A stretch of DNA of 64,000 bases from Alphaproteobacteria bacterium (GCA_021774445.1 JAJFJA010000033.1:28498-92497), one strand, 5' to 3'; counted from the first letter of the stretch, positions 17,094 through 26,593 are shown. Numbers and translations are program-made. The notes: generated by a model not told the origin, from the sequence alone.

Positions 17094-17450
17094 ATGAAAT
17101 CGACGAAGCTAATGGTTTTCATGGCGGGCGTATGCCTAGCCGCAGGCAGCGCGGCGGCCGGCGAAATCGTCACGCGGGGCGGTGGGCAAGTCTGGGTACC
17201 GCAGTCCTGTGAAAGGCCGTCGGCGCCGGCAGTCGACCGGACGGACGCACAGGCGCTCAATGAGTCGATCAACCGCTTCAACCGCTATGTTGCGTCGGTG
17301 GACGCTTATAATCGGTGCCTGAGCGACGAAGCGGCGCGGGATAGCGAGGTCCTGGTCGGGATCATCAATGGAAGTGTGCGGGACCTGCAGCAGGAGGCGA
17401 TCGCGGGCGTGGAGGTAGAGCGCGCCGGTCTGGTGCGCGCGGACCCCTAG
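17094..17450 (+). CDS. Exported protein of unknown function
   Basis: A 118-residue protein with a signal peptide ending ...AAGSAAAGE. The mature part is about 95 residues, mostly helical (QALNESINRFNRYVASVDAYNRCLSDEA), with two cysteines (C40, C77) that could form a disulphide in the periplasm. The segment VWVPQSCERPSAP precedes the helix pair. I do not recognise a named family, although similar short helical exported proteins occur in alphaproteobacteria. GAGAGGG lies upstream of the ATG. It converges with the small gene at 17447. Confidence 0.7.
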   Translation: MKSTKLMVFMAGVCLAAGSAAAGEIVTRGGGQVWVPQSCERPSAPAVDRTDAQALNESINRFNRYVASVDAYNRCLSDEAARDSEVLVGIINGSVRDLQQEAIAGVEVERAGLVRADP

Positions 17451-17683
17451 TGGATGGCCTTGCTGGGGGAGCCGCCGGTCGATAACTCAAAGGCGCGATC
17501 AAGGGCGACCGCGCTACAACGACGGGCCGTGCCCGGCTCGCCATGGTGGGTGAGTGCGAGGTCCTTGAGGGCCATGGTCACGGCCGCCAACGCGGCGCCC
17601 GTGTCCTCTTCCTCGAGGGCCTCCATAATGACCTCGTAAATCTCGGCTACACCGAGATTCGACTTGTCTTCTTCACCAACCAT
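17447..17683 (-). CDS. Small acidic protein of unknown function
   Basis: A 78-residue protein with an acidic helical N-terminal half (YEVIMEALEEEDTGAALAAVTMALKDLAL). No ribosome-binding site is evident before the ATG and no family is recognised. The composition is plausible for a real protein and its stop overlaps the preceding convergent gene by only 4 bases, but it may be spurious. Confidence 0.45.
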   Translation of the reverse strand: MVGEEDKSNLGVAEIYEVIMEALEEEDTGAALAAVTMALKDLALTHHGEPGTARRCSAVALDRAFELSTGGSPSKAIH

Positions 17684-17944
17684 TCGGGCTTGTCCAGCTT
17701 GCTCAAGGCGACCAGTGTAGCGGCTCCCGGCGCTTGTGAAATGGACAATCGGGGATAGGGCCGACGGGGTAATCGGATCGTTTGGAGCAGTCGGCTACCA
17801 ACTCAGACGGGGGCAACCGAGCCGAAAGGCGGGTGCCACGAATTGCCATTGTTATTGAGGGTTGATGGGCGTTGGCCGGGATCGACGGGGTCGACTAAGA
17901 TGCCGGCTGCGGTAATGGGATTAGGCTGGGAGGCGGCCGGAGCT

Positions 17945-19243
17945 ATGAGTTTACAGGCGCTTGAGGCGCAGTTGGTCGATGACAATACTAAGGGGTACCC
18001 AGATGGGGTCGCGGCTGTGCCTCTTGGGCAGATCGGGGCCCAGGGGTGGAACCTCCTTCGCGAGGATTTGCCGCTGCCGGTAGCCGTCCTGCGGCAAAGC
18101 GCGGTGGCGAATAATAGTCGCTGGATGCAGAAGTTCGTCGCCCTTTCCGGGGCGGTTTTGTGCCCGCATGGCAAGACGACCATGAGCCCGCAGCTATTTC
18201 AGCGGCAACTCGACGACGGAGCCTGGGGGATAACCATGGGCACCGTGGACCAGGTGCGGATCTGCCGAGGCCATGGCATCGAGCGGATCATCCTGGCCAA
18301 CCAGCTGGTGGGCCGGCAGGGGATTGGCTACATCCTGGATGAGCTGCATCGAGATCCGAACTTTGATTTTTATTGCCTGGTTGATTCGGTGGCGGGTGTG
18401 GAGCGCCTTGCGGCCGCGGTGGCCGCGCATCCGCTAGAGCGACCCCTGCAAGTGCTGCTGGAAGGTGGCGTGGTTGGCGGACGTACCGGATGCCGTGACG
18501 TCGAAGGGGCGGTAGCGGTTGCCGAGGCGGTGCGGGCGGCGGCGCCGAATCTCAGCTTGCGTGGCGTCGAGGGCTTTGAGGGCCTGATCGCCGGCGACAG
18601 CGCGGCGGAGCGAGAGAAAAAAGTTACCTCGTTCCTCGATTTTCTCGTCGGGCTGGCCGTTCGCGGGGTGCGCGAGGACTGGTTCGGTCCGGGGCCGGTG
18701 ATCCTGACCGCAGGCGGATCAGCCTTTTACGACTTGGTGGCGGAACGCTTTGCCGAACTGGGCAGCGACCGCGAAGCGCTGATCGTAATCCGCAGCGGTT
18801 GCTATCTGTCCCATGATTCGGCGATGTATCGCGAGCTGTTCGAGCGGCTAAAGACTCGTTCGGCGACGGCGCGTGAGCTCGGCGGCGGCTTGCAGCCGGC
18901 GCTGGAAGTCTGGGCCATGGTGCAATCGACCCCTGAAACGGGTCTCGCCATTGCCACCATGGGGCGGCGCGATGTTTCATTCGACGTCGGGATGCCAGTG
19001 CCGCAGCATTGGTACCGGTCCGGAAAGCATGAGGTGCCGGAAGCGCTTGGCTCCGACTATTCGGTGGCCGGTCTGAACGACCAACATGCGTATATTAGCG
19101 TGCCGGTGGATTCACCGCTGCGCGTTGGTGACTTGATCAGTTTCGGCGTGTCGCATCCCTGCACCACGTTCGACCGCTGGCAGCTGATTTACCTGGTCGA
19201 TGACGCCTACAACGTTACCGGTGCAATTCGAACATTTTTCTGA
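17945..19243 (+). CDS. D-serine deaminase-like PLP enzyme (alanine racemase fold)
   Basis: A 432-residue fold-type III PLP protein. The PLP-lysine motif PHGKTTMSPQL is at about residue 79, followed by the barrel segments GITMGTVDQVRICRGHGIERI and LVDSVAGVERLAAAV, and the C-terminal phosphate/metal region GMPVPQHWYRSG and SFGVSHPCTTFDRWQLIYLVDD. The His and Cys in SHPCTTFD correspond to the zinc-ligand region of D-serine dehydratase and D-threonine aldolase. It would act on a D-amino acid or D-beta-hydroxy amino acid. GGAG lies 5 bases before ATG 17945. The threonine synthase gene starts 4 bases after it, so the pair is an operon. Confidence 0.85.
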   Translation: MSLQALEAQLVDDNTKGYPDGVAAVPLGQIGAQGWNLLREDLPLPVAVLRQSAVANNSRWMQKFVALSGAVLCPHGKTTMSPQLFQRQLDDGAWGITMGTVDQVRICRGHGIERIILANQLVGRQGIGYILDELHRDPNFDFYCLVDSVAGVERLAAAVAAHPLERPLQVLLEGGVVGGRTGCRDVEGAVAVAEAVRAAAPNLSLRGVEGFEGLIAGDSAAEREKKVTSFLDFLVGLAVRGVREDWFGPGPVILTAGGSAFYDLVAERFAELGSDREALIVIRSGCYLSHDSAMYRELFERLKTRSATARELGGGLQPALEVWAMVQSTPETGLAIATMGRRDVSFDVGMPVPQHWYRSGKHEVPEALGSDYSVAGLNDQHAYISVPVDSPLRVGDLISFGVSHPCTTFDRWQLIYLVDDAYNVTGAIRTFF

Positions 19244-19247
19244 GGAT

Positions 19248-20495
19248 ATGACAGACTCAAACCTGACGTCGGAACGCCCGACTTTCGTGACTCATCTGTC
19301 CTGTAGTGCGACCGGTGAACGTTATGCCGCCGATCAACTGCATGGGCTCTCCGCGGCCGGTAAGCCGCTTTTGGTGTATTACGACCATCAGGCGCAGGCG
19401 GCGAGCCTGGACAAAGAGGTCCTCGCCGCGCGGCCACCGGATATGTGGCGGTACCGCGAGTTTCTGCCGGTGCGGAAAGCCCACAACATCGTCTCGCTGG
19501 GCGAGAGCATGACGCCCCTAGTGACATTACCGCGAACCGCGGCGCGTTTGAATGCGGCGGAGATTCTGGTCAAGGATGAAGGCCGGCTGCCGACCGGTTC
19601 GTTCAAGGCACGGGGGTTATGCTTGGCCGTCTGCATGGCCAAGGAGCTGGGCATTACGCGGATGGCGATGCCGACGAATGGCAATGCCGGCGCGGCCTTG
19701 GCGGCCTACTGCTCGCGCGCCGATATCGAGTCCTACGTTTTCTGCCCGGATGACACGCCGGAAGTGAATGTTCGCGAGATTGCGTTGCAGGGCGCAAAGG
19801 TGTGGCGAGTCAACGGGTTGATTAACGATTGCGGACGGATCGTCGGCGAAGGCAAAGCGGCGATGGATTGGTTCGACGCGTCGACGCTGAAAGAGCCCTA
19901 TCGGATCGAGGGCAAGAAAACCATGGGCTTGGAGCTGGCCGAGCAGTTGGGCTGGTCGGTGCCCGATATCATCTTCTATCCGACCGGGGGCGGCACCGGG
20001 CTCATCGGTATGTGGAAAGCGTTTCAAGAGCTGGAGGCGATTGGCTGGCTTGGCGGGAAGCGGCCGCGCATGGTCGCGGTGCAGGCGGAAGGCTGCGCGC
20101 CCATTGTTAAGGCGTTCGAGGACGGCACCGAGCATGCGGAGTTGTGGCCGGATGCCCATACGGTGGCGAGCGGTATTCGGGTGCCCGTGGCGGTCGGCGA
20201 TTTCCTGATTTTGCGGGCGGTGCGGGAGAGCGGTGGTTTTGCCATTGCGGTGCCCGACGAGGCGATCACCTTGGCGCAACAGCAGGCGGCCCGTGCGGAT
20301 GGATTGTTGCTGGGGCCCGAGGGAGCCGCCACTTTGGCGGCTTATGAGCAGGCCCTAGCGGATGGTTGCGTCGCGCGCGACGAGCGCGCGTTGCTGTTCA
20401 ATTGCGGGACCGGGTTGAAATATCCGATGCCGGCGGCCGATCAGAGATTGGACCGGACTAAGCCGATCGACTATGCGGCGCTGGCGGCGGTTTAG
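19248..20495 (+). CDS. thrC: Threonine synthase
   Basis: A 415-residue fold-type II PLP enzyme, which converts O-phosphohomoserine to threonine. The PLP-lysine motif LPTGSFKARG is clear, with the phosphate-binding MPTNGNAGAALAAYC, the glycine-rich PTGGGTGLIGMWKAF and the C-terminal FNCGTGLKYP. The N-terminal part has the threonine-synthase features of a short zinc-ribbon-like stretch (LSCSATGERYAADQLHGLS) with only one cysteine left. Its ATG has TGAGGA upstream and lies 4 bases after a D-serine deaminase-like gene. This unusual pairing suggests a catabolic or D-amino-acid-linked role besides, or instead of, the standard pathway. Confidence 0.85.
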   Translation: MTDSNLTSERPTFVTHLSCSATGERYAADQLHGLSAAGKPLLVYYDHQAQAASLDKEVLAARPPDMWRYREFLPVRKAHNIVSLGESMTPLVTLPRTAARLNAAEILVKDEGRLPTGSFKARGLCLAVCMAKELGITRMAMPTNGNAGAALAAYCSRADIESYVFCPDDTPEVNVREIALQGAKVWRVNGLINDCGRIVGEGKAAMDWFDASTLKEPYRIEGKKTMGLELAEQLGWSVPDIIFYPTGGGTGLIGMWKAFQELEAIGWLGGKRPRMVAVQAEGCAPIVKAFEDGTEHAELWPDAHTVASGIRVPVAVGDFLILRAVRESGGFAIAVPDEAITLAQQQAARADGLLLGPEGAATLAAYEQALADGCVARDERALLFNCGTGLKYPMPAADQRLDRTKPIDYAALAAV

Positions 20496-21016
20496 CGAAG
20501 CACGCCGTCAAGAAGAGGCGCCGCCGCCCCGAGGCGGCGGGCGACGGCTTCGCGGTCGACCGCCTGGGGGTCGGCAAGGACTTGGCCGATCGGCCGCTGA
20601 TCGAGGGTCACGTCGGCGAGTAGTTCCTCACGGGTAACCAGGCTGTTGCCGTCGCTATCGAAGCCCGCCATGAGCTGTTCGATACCGATGGAGTCGGTGA
20701 CGAATAATCCAAGGGCAAGGGCCGAGCGTTCCTGCCGGGTTAGGGTGCTTTGCCGCCAGAGAAGCCAATCTCCCATGATCGCCCGGACGAGTGTCGCTTC
20801 GGCCGGGGAGATGCTGCCGTCGGCATTGGTGTCGGTGAAAAGCCAACCGCTGTCGACGCACTTTTGCGCCGGTTGATTGAGACAAACCGGAACGGCGCCG
20901 ATCACGAAACGGTCGAAGGCGGCGACGGCGGGCGAGGGAGCCGGCTCGGCCGCTTGAGCGGCCCCGAGGCTACAGAACAGGAAAGCAGCCGATAGCAGAT
21001 GTGTGATTGGGGGCAT
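20492..21016 (-). CDS. Exported EF-hand protein
   Basis: A 174-residue exported protein (signal peptide MPPITHLLSAAFLFCSLGAAQA). It contains two EF-hand-like loops: DTNADGSISPAEATLV and DSDGNSLVTREELLADV, both with the alternating acidic residues for calcium binding. Two cysteines in CLNQPAQKC may form a disulphide. Such calmodulin-like exported proteins are common in proteobacteria but mostly uncharacterised. The stop overlaps that of convergent thrC. The ATG at 21016 is preferred since the signal peptide begins there. Confidence 0.8.
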   Translation of the reverse strand: MPPITHLLSAAFLFCSLGAAQAAEPAPSPAVAAFDRFVIGAVPVCLNQPAQKCVDSGWLFTDTNADGSISPAEATLVRAIMGDWLLWRQSTLTRQERSALALGLFVTDSIGIEQLMAGFDSDGNSLVTREELLADVTLDQRPIGQVLADPQAVDREAVARRLGAAAPLLDGVLR

Positions 21017-21140
21017 CCTAGTCTCGCTGGTGGGTACCGTCCTTGCTGCTTTAGCCCCGTGCAAGAGCCGATGCAAGGCCCCGGCGATCACCTTTGCGGA
21101 ATGTTGAGGGTCAATGAAAGTGGCGTCTGGTGAGGGCGGG

Positions 21141-21917
21141 TTAGGCGTAGTCGACAAATTTATCGATGGCCGTGCGATCATAGCCTTTGCTGGCGACGAG
21201 CAATTGTTGGGTGTAGGGGTGCGTGGGGGATGCGGATTTTAGCTGCCCCGCGGTAAGTTTCTCGACGATGCTGCCATGGTTCATGACGGCCAGGCGATCA
21301 CACATATTGGAAACCACGGCCAAATCATGGCTGACCAGGATATAGGTCAGGTTGCGCTGTTTTCTGAGTCGGCGCAGTAGGTTAAGCACTTCCGCCTGCA
21401 CCGATACATCAAGCGCCGAGGTCGGCTCGTCGAGCAAGAGGATCTTCGGTTCGAGGATCAGGGCGCGGGCGATGGCAACGCGTTGGCGTTGACCGCCGGA
21501 TAACTGATGCGGATAGCGGAAACGGAACTGCCGGTTCAGGCCGACATCCGAAAGGGCCTGATCGATGCGTCGGTCGGCGTCGCCTAGCCGGTGGATGGCG
21601 ACAGGTTCGGCCAGGATATTGTTGACTGTCCGGCGCGGATGCAGCGAGCCGTAGGGGTCCTGAAAGACCATTTGGACAAGCTTGTAGAAGCTGCGTTCAC
21701 GACGGGGGGTCTGATTTTGACCGCTGATCACGATGCGACCGGTCCAATTCGCGTTGAGGCCGCAGAGGGCACGCAACACCGTGGACTTGCCGGACCCCGA
21801 CTCCCCGACCAGGCCGAAGCTTTCATTCGCCGCTACATGGGCGGAGAACCCGCGAACGGCGTGGACCGCGTTGCGGCCGCTGCCAAAGGATATGTCCAGA
21901 TCTTCGATGGCAATCAC
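21141..21917 (-). CDS. Peptide-type ABC transporter ATP-binding protein (DppF/OppF-like)
   Basis: A 258-residue ATPase with Walker A GESGSGKST, Q-loop MVFQDPYGSLHPRRTV (the QDPYxSLxP motif of the OppF/DppF group), signature LSGGQRQRVAIARALI, Walker B ILLLDEPTSALDVSVQ and H-loop LVSHDLAVVSNM. It lacks the longer C-terminal oligopeptide_HPY extension in full, ending with THPYTQQLLVAS. I chose the GTG at 21917 because it overlaps the upstream stop as GTGA and has GGAGG 7 bases before it; a TTG at 21935 is also possible. It is the last gene of the five-gene transporter operon. Confidence 0.92.
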   Translation of the reverse strand: MIAIEDLDISFGSGRNAVHAVRGFSAHVAANESFGLVGESGSGKSTVLRALCGLNANWTGRIVISGQNQTPRRERSFYKLVQMVFQDPYGSLHPRRTVNNILAEPVAIHRLGDADRRIDQALSDVGLNRQFRFRYPHQLSGGQRQRVAIARALILEPKILLLDEPTSALDVSVQAEVLNLLRRLRKQRNLTYILVSHDLAVVSNMCDRLAVMNHGSIVEKLTAGQLKSASPTHPYTQQLLVASKGYDRTAIDKFVDYA

Positions 21918-22765
21918 TCGTGCGCCTCCAGCCAAGCGGGGTCGCGCTCAAGCACCGGCAGATCGATGGCGCCGGCCTCGATTTTCGGCAGACATTGCAG
22001 CAGGCCGCGGGTGTATGGGTGTTTTGCCGATTGCAGATCCCTGGCGTCGCAAACTTCCATCACCTGCCCGGAATACATGATGACCACGCGGTCGCAAAAG
22101 GAGGCGACGAGGCTGAGGTCGTGGCTGATGAAGATCAGGCCCATGCCGCGTTGGGTCACGAGGTCGTCGAGGATCGCCAAGACTTGGAGCTGAACCGTCA
22201 CATCAAGGGCGGAGGTGGGCTCATCGGCGATCAGCAGATCGGGCTCGGGAACCAGCATCATGGCAATCATGATGCGTTGGCCCATGCCGCCGGAAACCTC
22301 ATGGGGGTAGGCACGGTAGACCCGTTCCGGGTCGCGAATACGGACGGCGTCGAGCATGACGAGGGCGCGCTGCCGGGCCTGGGATTCGCTGCTGCCGTGG
22401 TGGACGCGGTAGGCTTCGGTGATCTGCTTGCCGACCGTCAGCACGGGGTTTAGCGAGAATTTGGGATCCTGCATCACCATGGAGATGCGCTGGCCGCGGA
22501 TGGCGCGCATCTGGCGGGGTGACGCCCGCAGGATGTCGACACCGTCGAAGCTGAGCTCATCGGCCCGAACGCGACCCGGCAACGGGATCAGGCGGAGAAT
22601 GGCCCTGGCAGTCATGGATTTGCCGGATCCGGATTCGCCGACGATGCCGATCTTCTCCTGGCCGACGCTTAGGTTGAGCCCGCGTACGGCCTGTACCAGT
22701 CCGACCCTGGTGGGGAAATCCACGCTGAGGTTGCGGACCGTCAGGAGCGGCTTTGTGTCGCTCAC
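21914..22765 (-). CDS. Peptide-type ABC transporter ATP-binding protein (DppD/OppD-like)
   Basis: A 283-residue ATPase with Walker A GESGSGKSMTARAIL, Q-loop MVMQDPKFSLNPVLTV, signature VSGGMGQRIMIAMMLV (a variant of LSGGMRQR), Walker B LLIADEPTSALDVTVQ and the C-terminal HPYTRGLLQCLPKIE element. The DppD/OppD-type pair with the next gene makes a heterodimeric ATPase. I chose the GTG at 22765, overlapping the upstream stop (GTGA), since the conserved N-terminus (LTVRNLSVDFPT) begins just after. The longer open frame upstream overlaps the permease gene and is not conserved. Confidence 0.92.
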   Translation of the reverse strand: MSDTKPLLTVRNLSVDFPTRVGLVQAVRGLNLSVGQEKIGIVGESGSGKSMTARAILRLIPLPGRVRADELSFDGVDILRASPRQMRAIRGQRISMVMQDPKFSLNPVLTVGKQITEAYRVHHGSSESQARQRALVMLDAVRIRDPERVYRAYPHEVSGGMGQRIMIAMMLVPEPDLLIADEPTSALDVTVQLQVLAILDDLVTQRGMGLIFISHDLSLVASFCDRVVIMYSGQVMEVCDARDLQSAKHPYTRGLLQCLPKIEAGAIDLPVLERDPAWLEAHE

Positions 22766-23679
22766 CGGGCGGCGCTCTTGGGGTCGAGCACATCGCGCAA
22801 GCCGTCTCCCAACAAGTTGAAGCCCATGCTGACGATGAGGATCGCCATACCGGGCACGGTGGGCACCCACCATTGGTCGAGCAGGAATTGCCGGCCCGAC
22901 GCGATCATGGCGCCCCATTCCGGCAATGGGGGCTGGGCGCCGAGCCCAAGAAAACCGAGACCGGCAGCGGTGAGGATGATACCGGCCATGTCGAGGGTCA
23001 GGCGGATGATCACGGAGGACAAGCAAAGGGGAACGATGTGGTAGGTCAGCAATCGGGCGGAAGAAGCGCCTTGGGCCCTGGCAGCCTGGACGAATTCGGA
23101 ATTGCGGATCGTCAGGGTTTCGGCGCGGGCAATGCGGGCATAGGGCGACCAGGTGGTGATGGCGATGGCGAGGACGGCATTTTCCAATCCAGGGCCGAGA
23201 ACCGAAACCAGCGCCAGAGCCAAGATCAGTCTTGGAAAAGCCAAGAAGATATCGGTGATCCGCATCAGTAGATTATCGACCCAGCCGCCGAGAAAGCCGG
23301 CGACGGTGCCGATAATGAGACCGATCGGCACCACGATGATGCCGACGAGGGCGACGATCCGCAGCGTCACGCGTGAGCCCCAGACAATGCGGTCGTAGAT
23401 GTCGCGGCCAAGTTCGTCGGTGCCGAACCAATGGGCGGTGCTGGGCGGAAGCAGGCGCTGGGAAAGCTCCTGGTGGATACCGTCGCCACCCGTAATCAAT
23501 GGCGCGAAGAGGGCGGCGAGGATGAGGGCCAGGATAATCAGGAAGCCGGCCATGGCGACAGGATTGGCGGAGAAGGTGGTCCAGGCGAGATAGAAGCGCT
23601 GGCAGCGCGCCTGCATGGCGGATTCCGGCGATTCAGACAGTAACCAGGCTCTGATGCCGGGGTTCGGGATAGCGCTCAT
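22762..23679 (-). CDS. Peptide-type ABC transporter permease (DppC-like)
   Basis: A 305-residue permease of the DppC/OppC group. An N-terminal OppC_N-like segment with one membrane helix is followed by HWFGTDELGRDIYDRIVWGSRVTL, the diagnostic motif of the family, and by five further helices. The EAA loop that contacts the ATPase reads AARAQGASSARLLTYHIVP. Its ATG overlaps the stop of the DppB-like permease gene. Confidence 0.94.
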   Translation of the reverse strand: MSAIPNPGIRAWLLSESPESAMQARCQRFYLAWTTFSANPVAMAGFLIILALILAALFAPLITGGDGIHQELSQRLLPPSTAHWFGTDELGRDIYDRIVWGSRVTLRIVALVGIIVVPIGLIIGTVAGFLGGWVDNLLMRITDIFLAFPRLILALALVSVLGPGLENAVLAIAITTWSPYARIARAETLTIRNSEFVQAARAQGASSARLLTYHIVPLCLSSVIIRLTLDMAGIILTAAGLGFLGLGAQPPLPEWGAMIASGRQFLLDQWWVPTVPGMAILIVSMGFNLLGDGLRDVLDPKSAAR

Positions 23680-24740
23680 CGGACGCGGGGGTCGACGATC
23701 TTATACAGGGCGTCGGAGATCATATTGATGCCGATAAAGCACATGCCGACGACCATGGTGCCACCGATTACCGCGTTCATATCCGAATTGAATAGGGAGT
23801 TGGTGATGTATTGCCCGATGCCCGGCCAGGCGAATACGGTCTCGGTGAGCACGGAGCCCTCAAGCAGGGACGCGAAGGTCAGCCCGATAATGGTGATGAG
23901 CTGGATCAGCACGTTGCGAAAGGCGTGGCGCCAGATGACGGCGAGTTCCGACATCCCCTTAACGCGGGCGGTGAGGACGTATTCCTGGCTGAGCTGGTCG
24001 AGCATGAAGCTGCGGGTCATGCGGGCGACATAGGCGAGCGCAAAGGTGCCGAGGATAATGCCGGGCAACACGAGGTGACCCGCCGCGTTCCAGAAAACCG
24101 TCCATTCCTTTTGGAGCGCAGAGTCGATGAGGATGACACCCGTGACCTGAGTGACGATGCCGTCGTAATAAACTTCGATGCGCCCGGGACCGGGGAACCA
24201 GTCCAGACGGGCGTAGAACACCAGAAGCGAGACCATGCCGAACCAGAAGACCGGAACGGAATAGCCGAAGAGACCGACTATGCGGACGAAATGGTCGATC
24301 AAGCGGCCTTGGTTGACCGCTGCCAAGACGCCCATTGGCACACCGAAGACGACGCCGATAATGATGCCGACAGTGGCCAGTTCCAGGGTTGCCGGAAAGA
24401 AAATCAGAATATCCGTCAGCACGGGGCGGGCGGTCATAATCGAGGTGCCGAAATCACCGCGCAGAACGCTGGTGATGTAGATCCAATATTGCACGAGGAT
24501 CGGCTTGTCGAGGCCGAGTGCGAAGAAGACCGCTTCGTAGGTTTCCTTGGAGGCACGGTCGCCGACAATGGCGATGACCGGATCGACCGGCATGACTCGA
24601 CCGATAATAAAGGTGACCGCCGTCAGCCCGAGGAAAGTCAGGCCGAGGGTGTAAGCAAGACTAGCGATTTTGAGCAAAAACGGTGGCAGGGACGGCTGCT
24701 TAGCCGCCCCTGCCGTGACCGAAGGATCAACAACCGCCAT
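23676..24740 (-). CDS. Peptide-type ABC transporter permease (DppB-like)
   Basis: A 354-residue permease of the DppB/OppB group, with the typical first helix and loop (YTLGLTFLGLTAVTFIIGRVMPVDPV), QYWIYITSVLRGDFGTSIMTARPV and the EAA loop VLTARVKGMSELAVIWRHAFRNVLI. FAWPGIGQYITNSLFNSD near the C-terminus is the conserved last-loop motif. A GGAG site lies upstream of the ATG. It starts 22 bases after the substrate-binding protein gene. Confidence 0.94.
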   Translation of the reverse strand: MAVVDPSVTAGAAKQPSLPPFLLKIASLAYTLGLTFLGLTAVTFIIGRVMPVDPVIAIVGDRASKETYEAVFFALGLDKPILVQYWIYITSVLRGDFGTSIMTARPVLTDILIFFPATLELATVGIIIGVVFGVPMGVLAAVNQGRLIDHFVRIVGLFGYSVPVFWFGMVSLLVFYARLDWFPGPGRIEVYYDGIVTQVTGVILIDSALQKEWTVFWNAAGHLVLPGIILGTFALAYVARMTRSFMLDQLSQEYVLTARVKGMSELAVIWRHAFRNVLIQLITIIGLTFASLLEGSVLTETVFAWPGIGQYITNSLFNSDMNAVIGGTMVVGMCFIGINMISDALYKIVDPRVR

Positions 24741-24762
24741 CGACCCGGTTGCTCCAGGTCAG

Positions 24763-26394
24763 TTACTTGGTGGTGTTGCGATAGAATACCAAGTCAGAGC
24801 TCGGGCCGTTTACGAAGCCCTGGACGTTCGCCCGTCGTGCCAGTTGTTCGTTCTGCTGGAACATGACGACGAAAGGCGACGAGTCTTGCAGACGCTTCTG
24901 CAGGTCGAGATAAATCTGCTCGCGCTCAGCGGTATCGAGCGCTGCCGCAGCTTTTTCGGTTAAGGCATTGATATCGTCGTCAGACCAGGCGTTGCGCCAG
25001 GCCAGCTTGCCGCCAAGTTGCGCCTCAAGCCGATTGTCCGGATTATGGGCGAAGGAATCGGCGTTGGAGTGGGGGTCAAGATAGTCCGGGCCCCAATAGG
25101 CGACGATCAAGTCATGCTTACGGGCGCGGTATTTTGGCCAAAGGGTTTTGCCCTCGGACAGTACGATCTCAGACTTGATGCCGGCCTCTCCCAACCTCTG
25201 CTGGATGGATTGCGCGATCTCCTGGAACGGCGACTCGTTCAGAGTATCGATGTTGAGGGTGAAATCAGCCGGAATATCTATTTCTTGCAGCAGACTTTTG
25301 GCGCGGTCGACGTCAAGCGCGAACGGGGTGTCCTCAAGGGACGCCCAGAAGCCGGACGGCCAGAAGGATTGATGGACCTTGTACTGGTTCTTGAGGAACG
25401 AGCCAACCATGCCCTCATAGTCCACCAGGTAGCGCACAGCCTCCTGGAACTTCGGATTTCCAAGGACATCGTTCTCCGAGTTGATCGCCGTGTAGTAGAC
25501 AAGGCTCTTGCCGGCGCTGTCGACTGCGATGTCTGCATTGCCTGCGAGGCCCGCCGCCTGATCAGGCGTGAGGTTGCGAGCCATATCCACGTCACCCTTT
25601 TCGAGCAGCAAACGCTGCGCGGCGGCTTCCGGGACGTGACGCATGACAACGCGCTTCATGGTCGGTGCGCCGCCCCGGAAGTCCGGATTGGCTTCCATGG
25701 TTACGATCTCGTTGGATTTCCAGTTCTTCAGGATATAGGGGCCAGAACCGGCGCTGTTGCTCTGCAACCATTTGTGGCCGAGATCGCCATCCTCTTCATG
25801 ACTCATCGCGAGTTGCTTGTCGACGACCGAGCCGACACCGGACGACAGGGCGCTGAGGGCGACGCTGGCCGACAAGTCGCTGAGGATCGAGAGCTTAACC
25901 GTGCTGTCGTCGACTGCCTGTACAGAGTCGTCGACATTATCGGCGTCCCAACCGAACTGGGTGAAGATGAAGGAGGGGGTCTTGTTCAGCTTGATAACGC
26001 GTTGCAGCGAAAAGGCGATATCCTCGGTGGTGACCGGGTTGCCGGAATGGAACTTCTGACCGGGGCGAAGCTGCAGCGTAATGGTCTTGCCATCCTCGCT
26101 GATCTGATAGCTTTCCACGGCGCCGCCAACGAGCTTGGTGAGGTTGTCGGGCTCAAAGGTCATCACCCGGTCATAGACATTGGCGATAATCTCGATGCCG
26201 GTGAATTCAAAGACTTCGGCGGGATCGAGATTGATGATGTCGTTGATGTTCTTGGCCATCACCAACATGTCTTTCGGAGTCTCAGCGACTGCGGCGTTGC
26301 CGCCTATGGCGAGTGCCATAGCCATTCCGGCGGCCAATGCGCCGCGGCGCACCGGGCTCCGCCAAGAACGCGTTATCCCTGAATTTGTCGTCAT
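24763..26394 (-). CDS. ABC transporter substrate-binding protein (SBP_bac_5)
   Basis: A 543-residue periplasmic binding protein with a signal peptide (twin-arginine-containing N-terminus VRRGALAAGMAMALAIGG, cleaved near AVAE). Family features: NLDPAEVFEFTGIEIIANVYDRVMTFEPDN, then DGKTITLQLRPGQKFHSGNPVTTEDIAFS and the late YLDPHSNADSF. These SBP_bac_5 proteins bind peptides, nickel, or other small ligands. A GGGAG site supports ATG 26394. It is the first gene of a complete importer operon (binding protein, two permeases, two ATPases). The transporter lies directly downstream of the two ATP-grasp-like genes on the same strand. Confidence 0.93.
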   Translation of the reverse strand: MTTNSGITRSWRSPVRRGALAAGMAMALAIGGNAAVAETPKDMLVMAKNINDIINLDPAEVFEFTGIEIIANVYDRVMTFEPDNLTKLVGGAVESYQISEDGKTITLQLRPGQKFHSGNPVTTEDIAFSLQRVIKLNKTPSFIFTQFGWDADNVDDSVQAVDDSTVKLSILSDLSASVALSALSSGVGSVVDKQLAMSHEEDGDLGHKWLQSNSAGSGPYILKNWKSNEIVTMEANPDFRGGAPTMKRVVMRHVPEAAAQRLLLEKGDVDMARNLTPDQAAGLAGNADIAVDSAGKSLVYYTAINSENDVLGNPKFQEAVRYLVDYEGMVGSFLKNQYKVHQSFWPSGFWASLEDTPFALDVDRAKSLLQEIDIPADFTLNIDTLNESPFQEIAQSIQQRLGEAGIKSEIVLSEGKTLWPKYRARKHDLIVAYWGPDYLDPHSNADSFAHNPDNRLEAQLGGKLAWRNAWSDDDINALTEKAAAALDTAEREQIYLDLQKRLQDSSPFVVMFQQNEQLARRANVQGFVNGPSSDLVFYRNTTK

Positions 26395-26593
26395 ATGTGC
26401 TCTCCCTAATGGATTCGCGGCTGATTCGAGCCGTGACCGGGCACTTCGAGTACCTCTTGAGGCGACCAAACCGCTTGGTGAGGCCACTATAGCGCGAAGG
26501 CTGGCAGTGCTGGCTAGGGAAAACGCAGGCAGTCAGGAGAGTGGGTGAGAACCCGAGCAGATCGCGTCTGGTCAGGTTCACACACGGCGATGG

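Noticed and set aside
25018..26382. A 454-codon frame antisense to the substrate-binding protein gene
   Set aside because: The sense frame is a full SBP_bac_5 protein with signal peptide; the antisense product has no recognisable domain.
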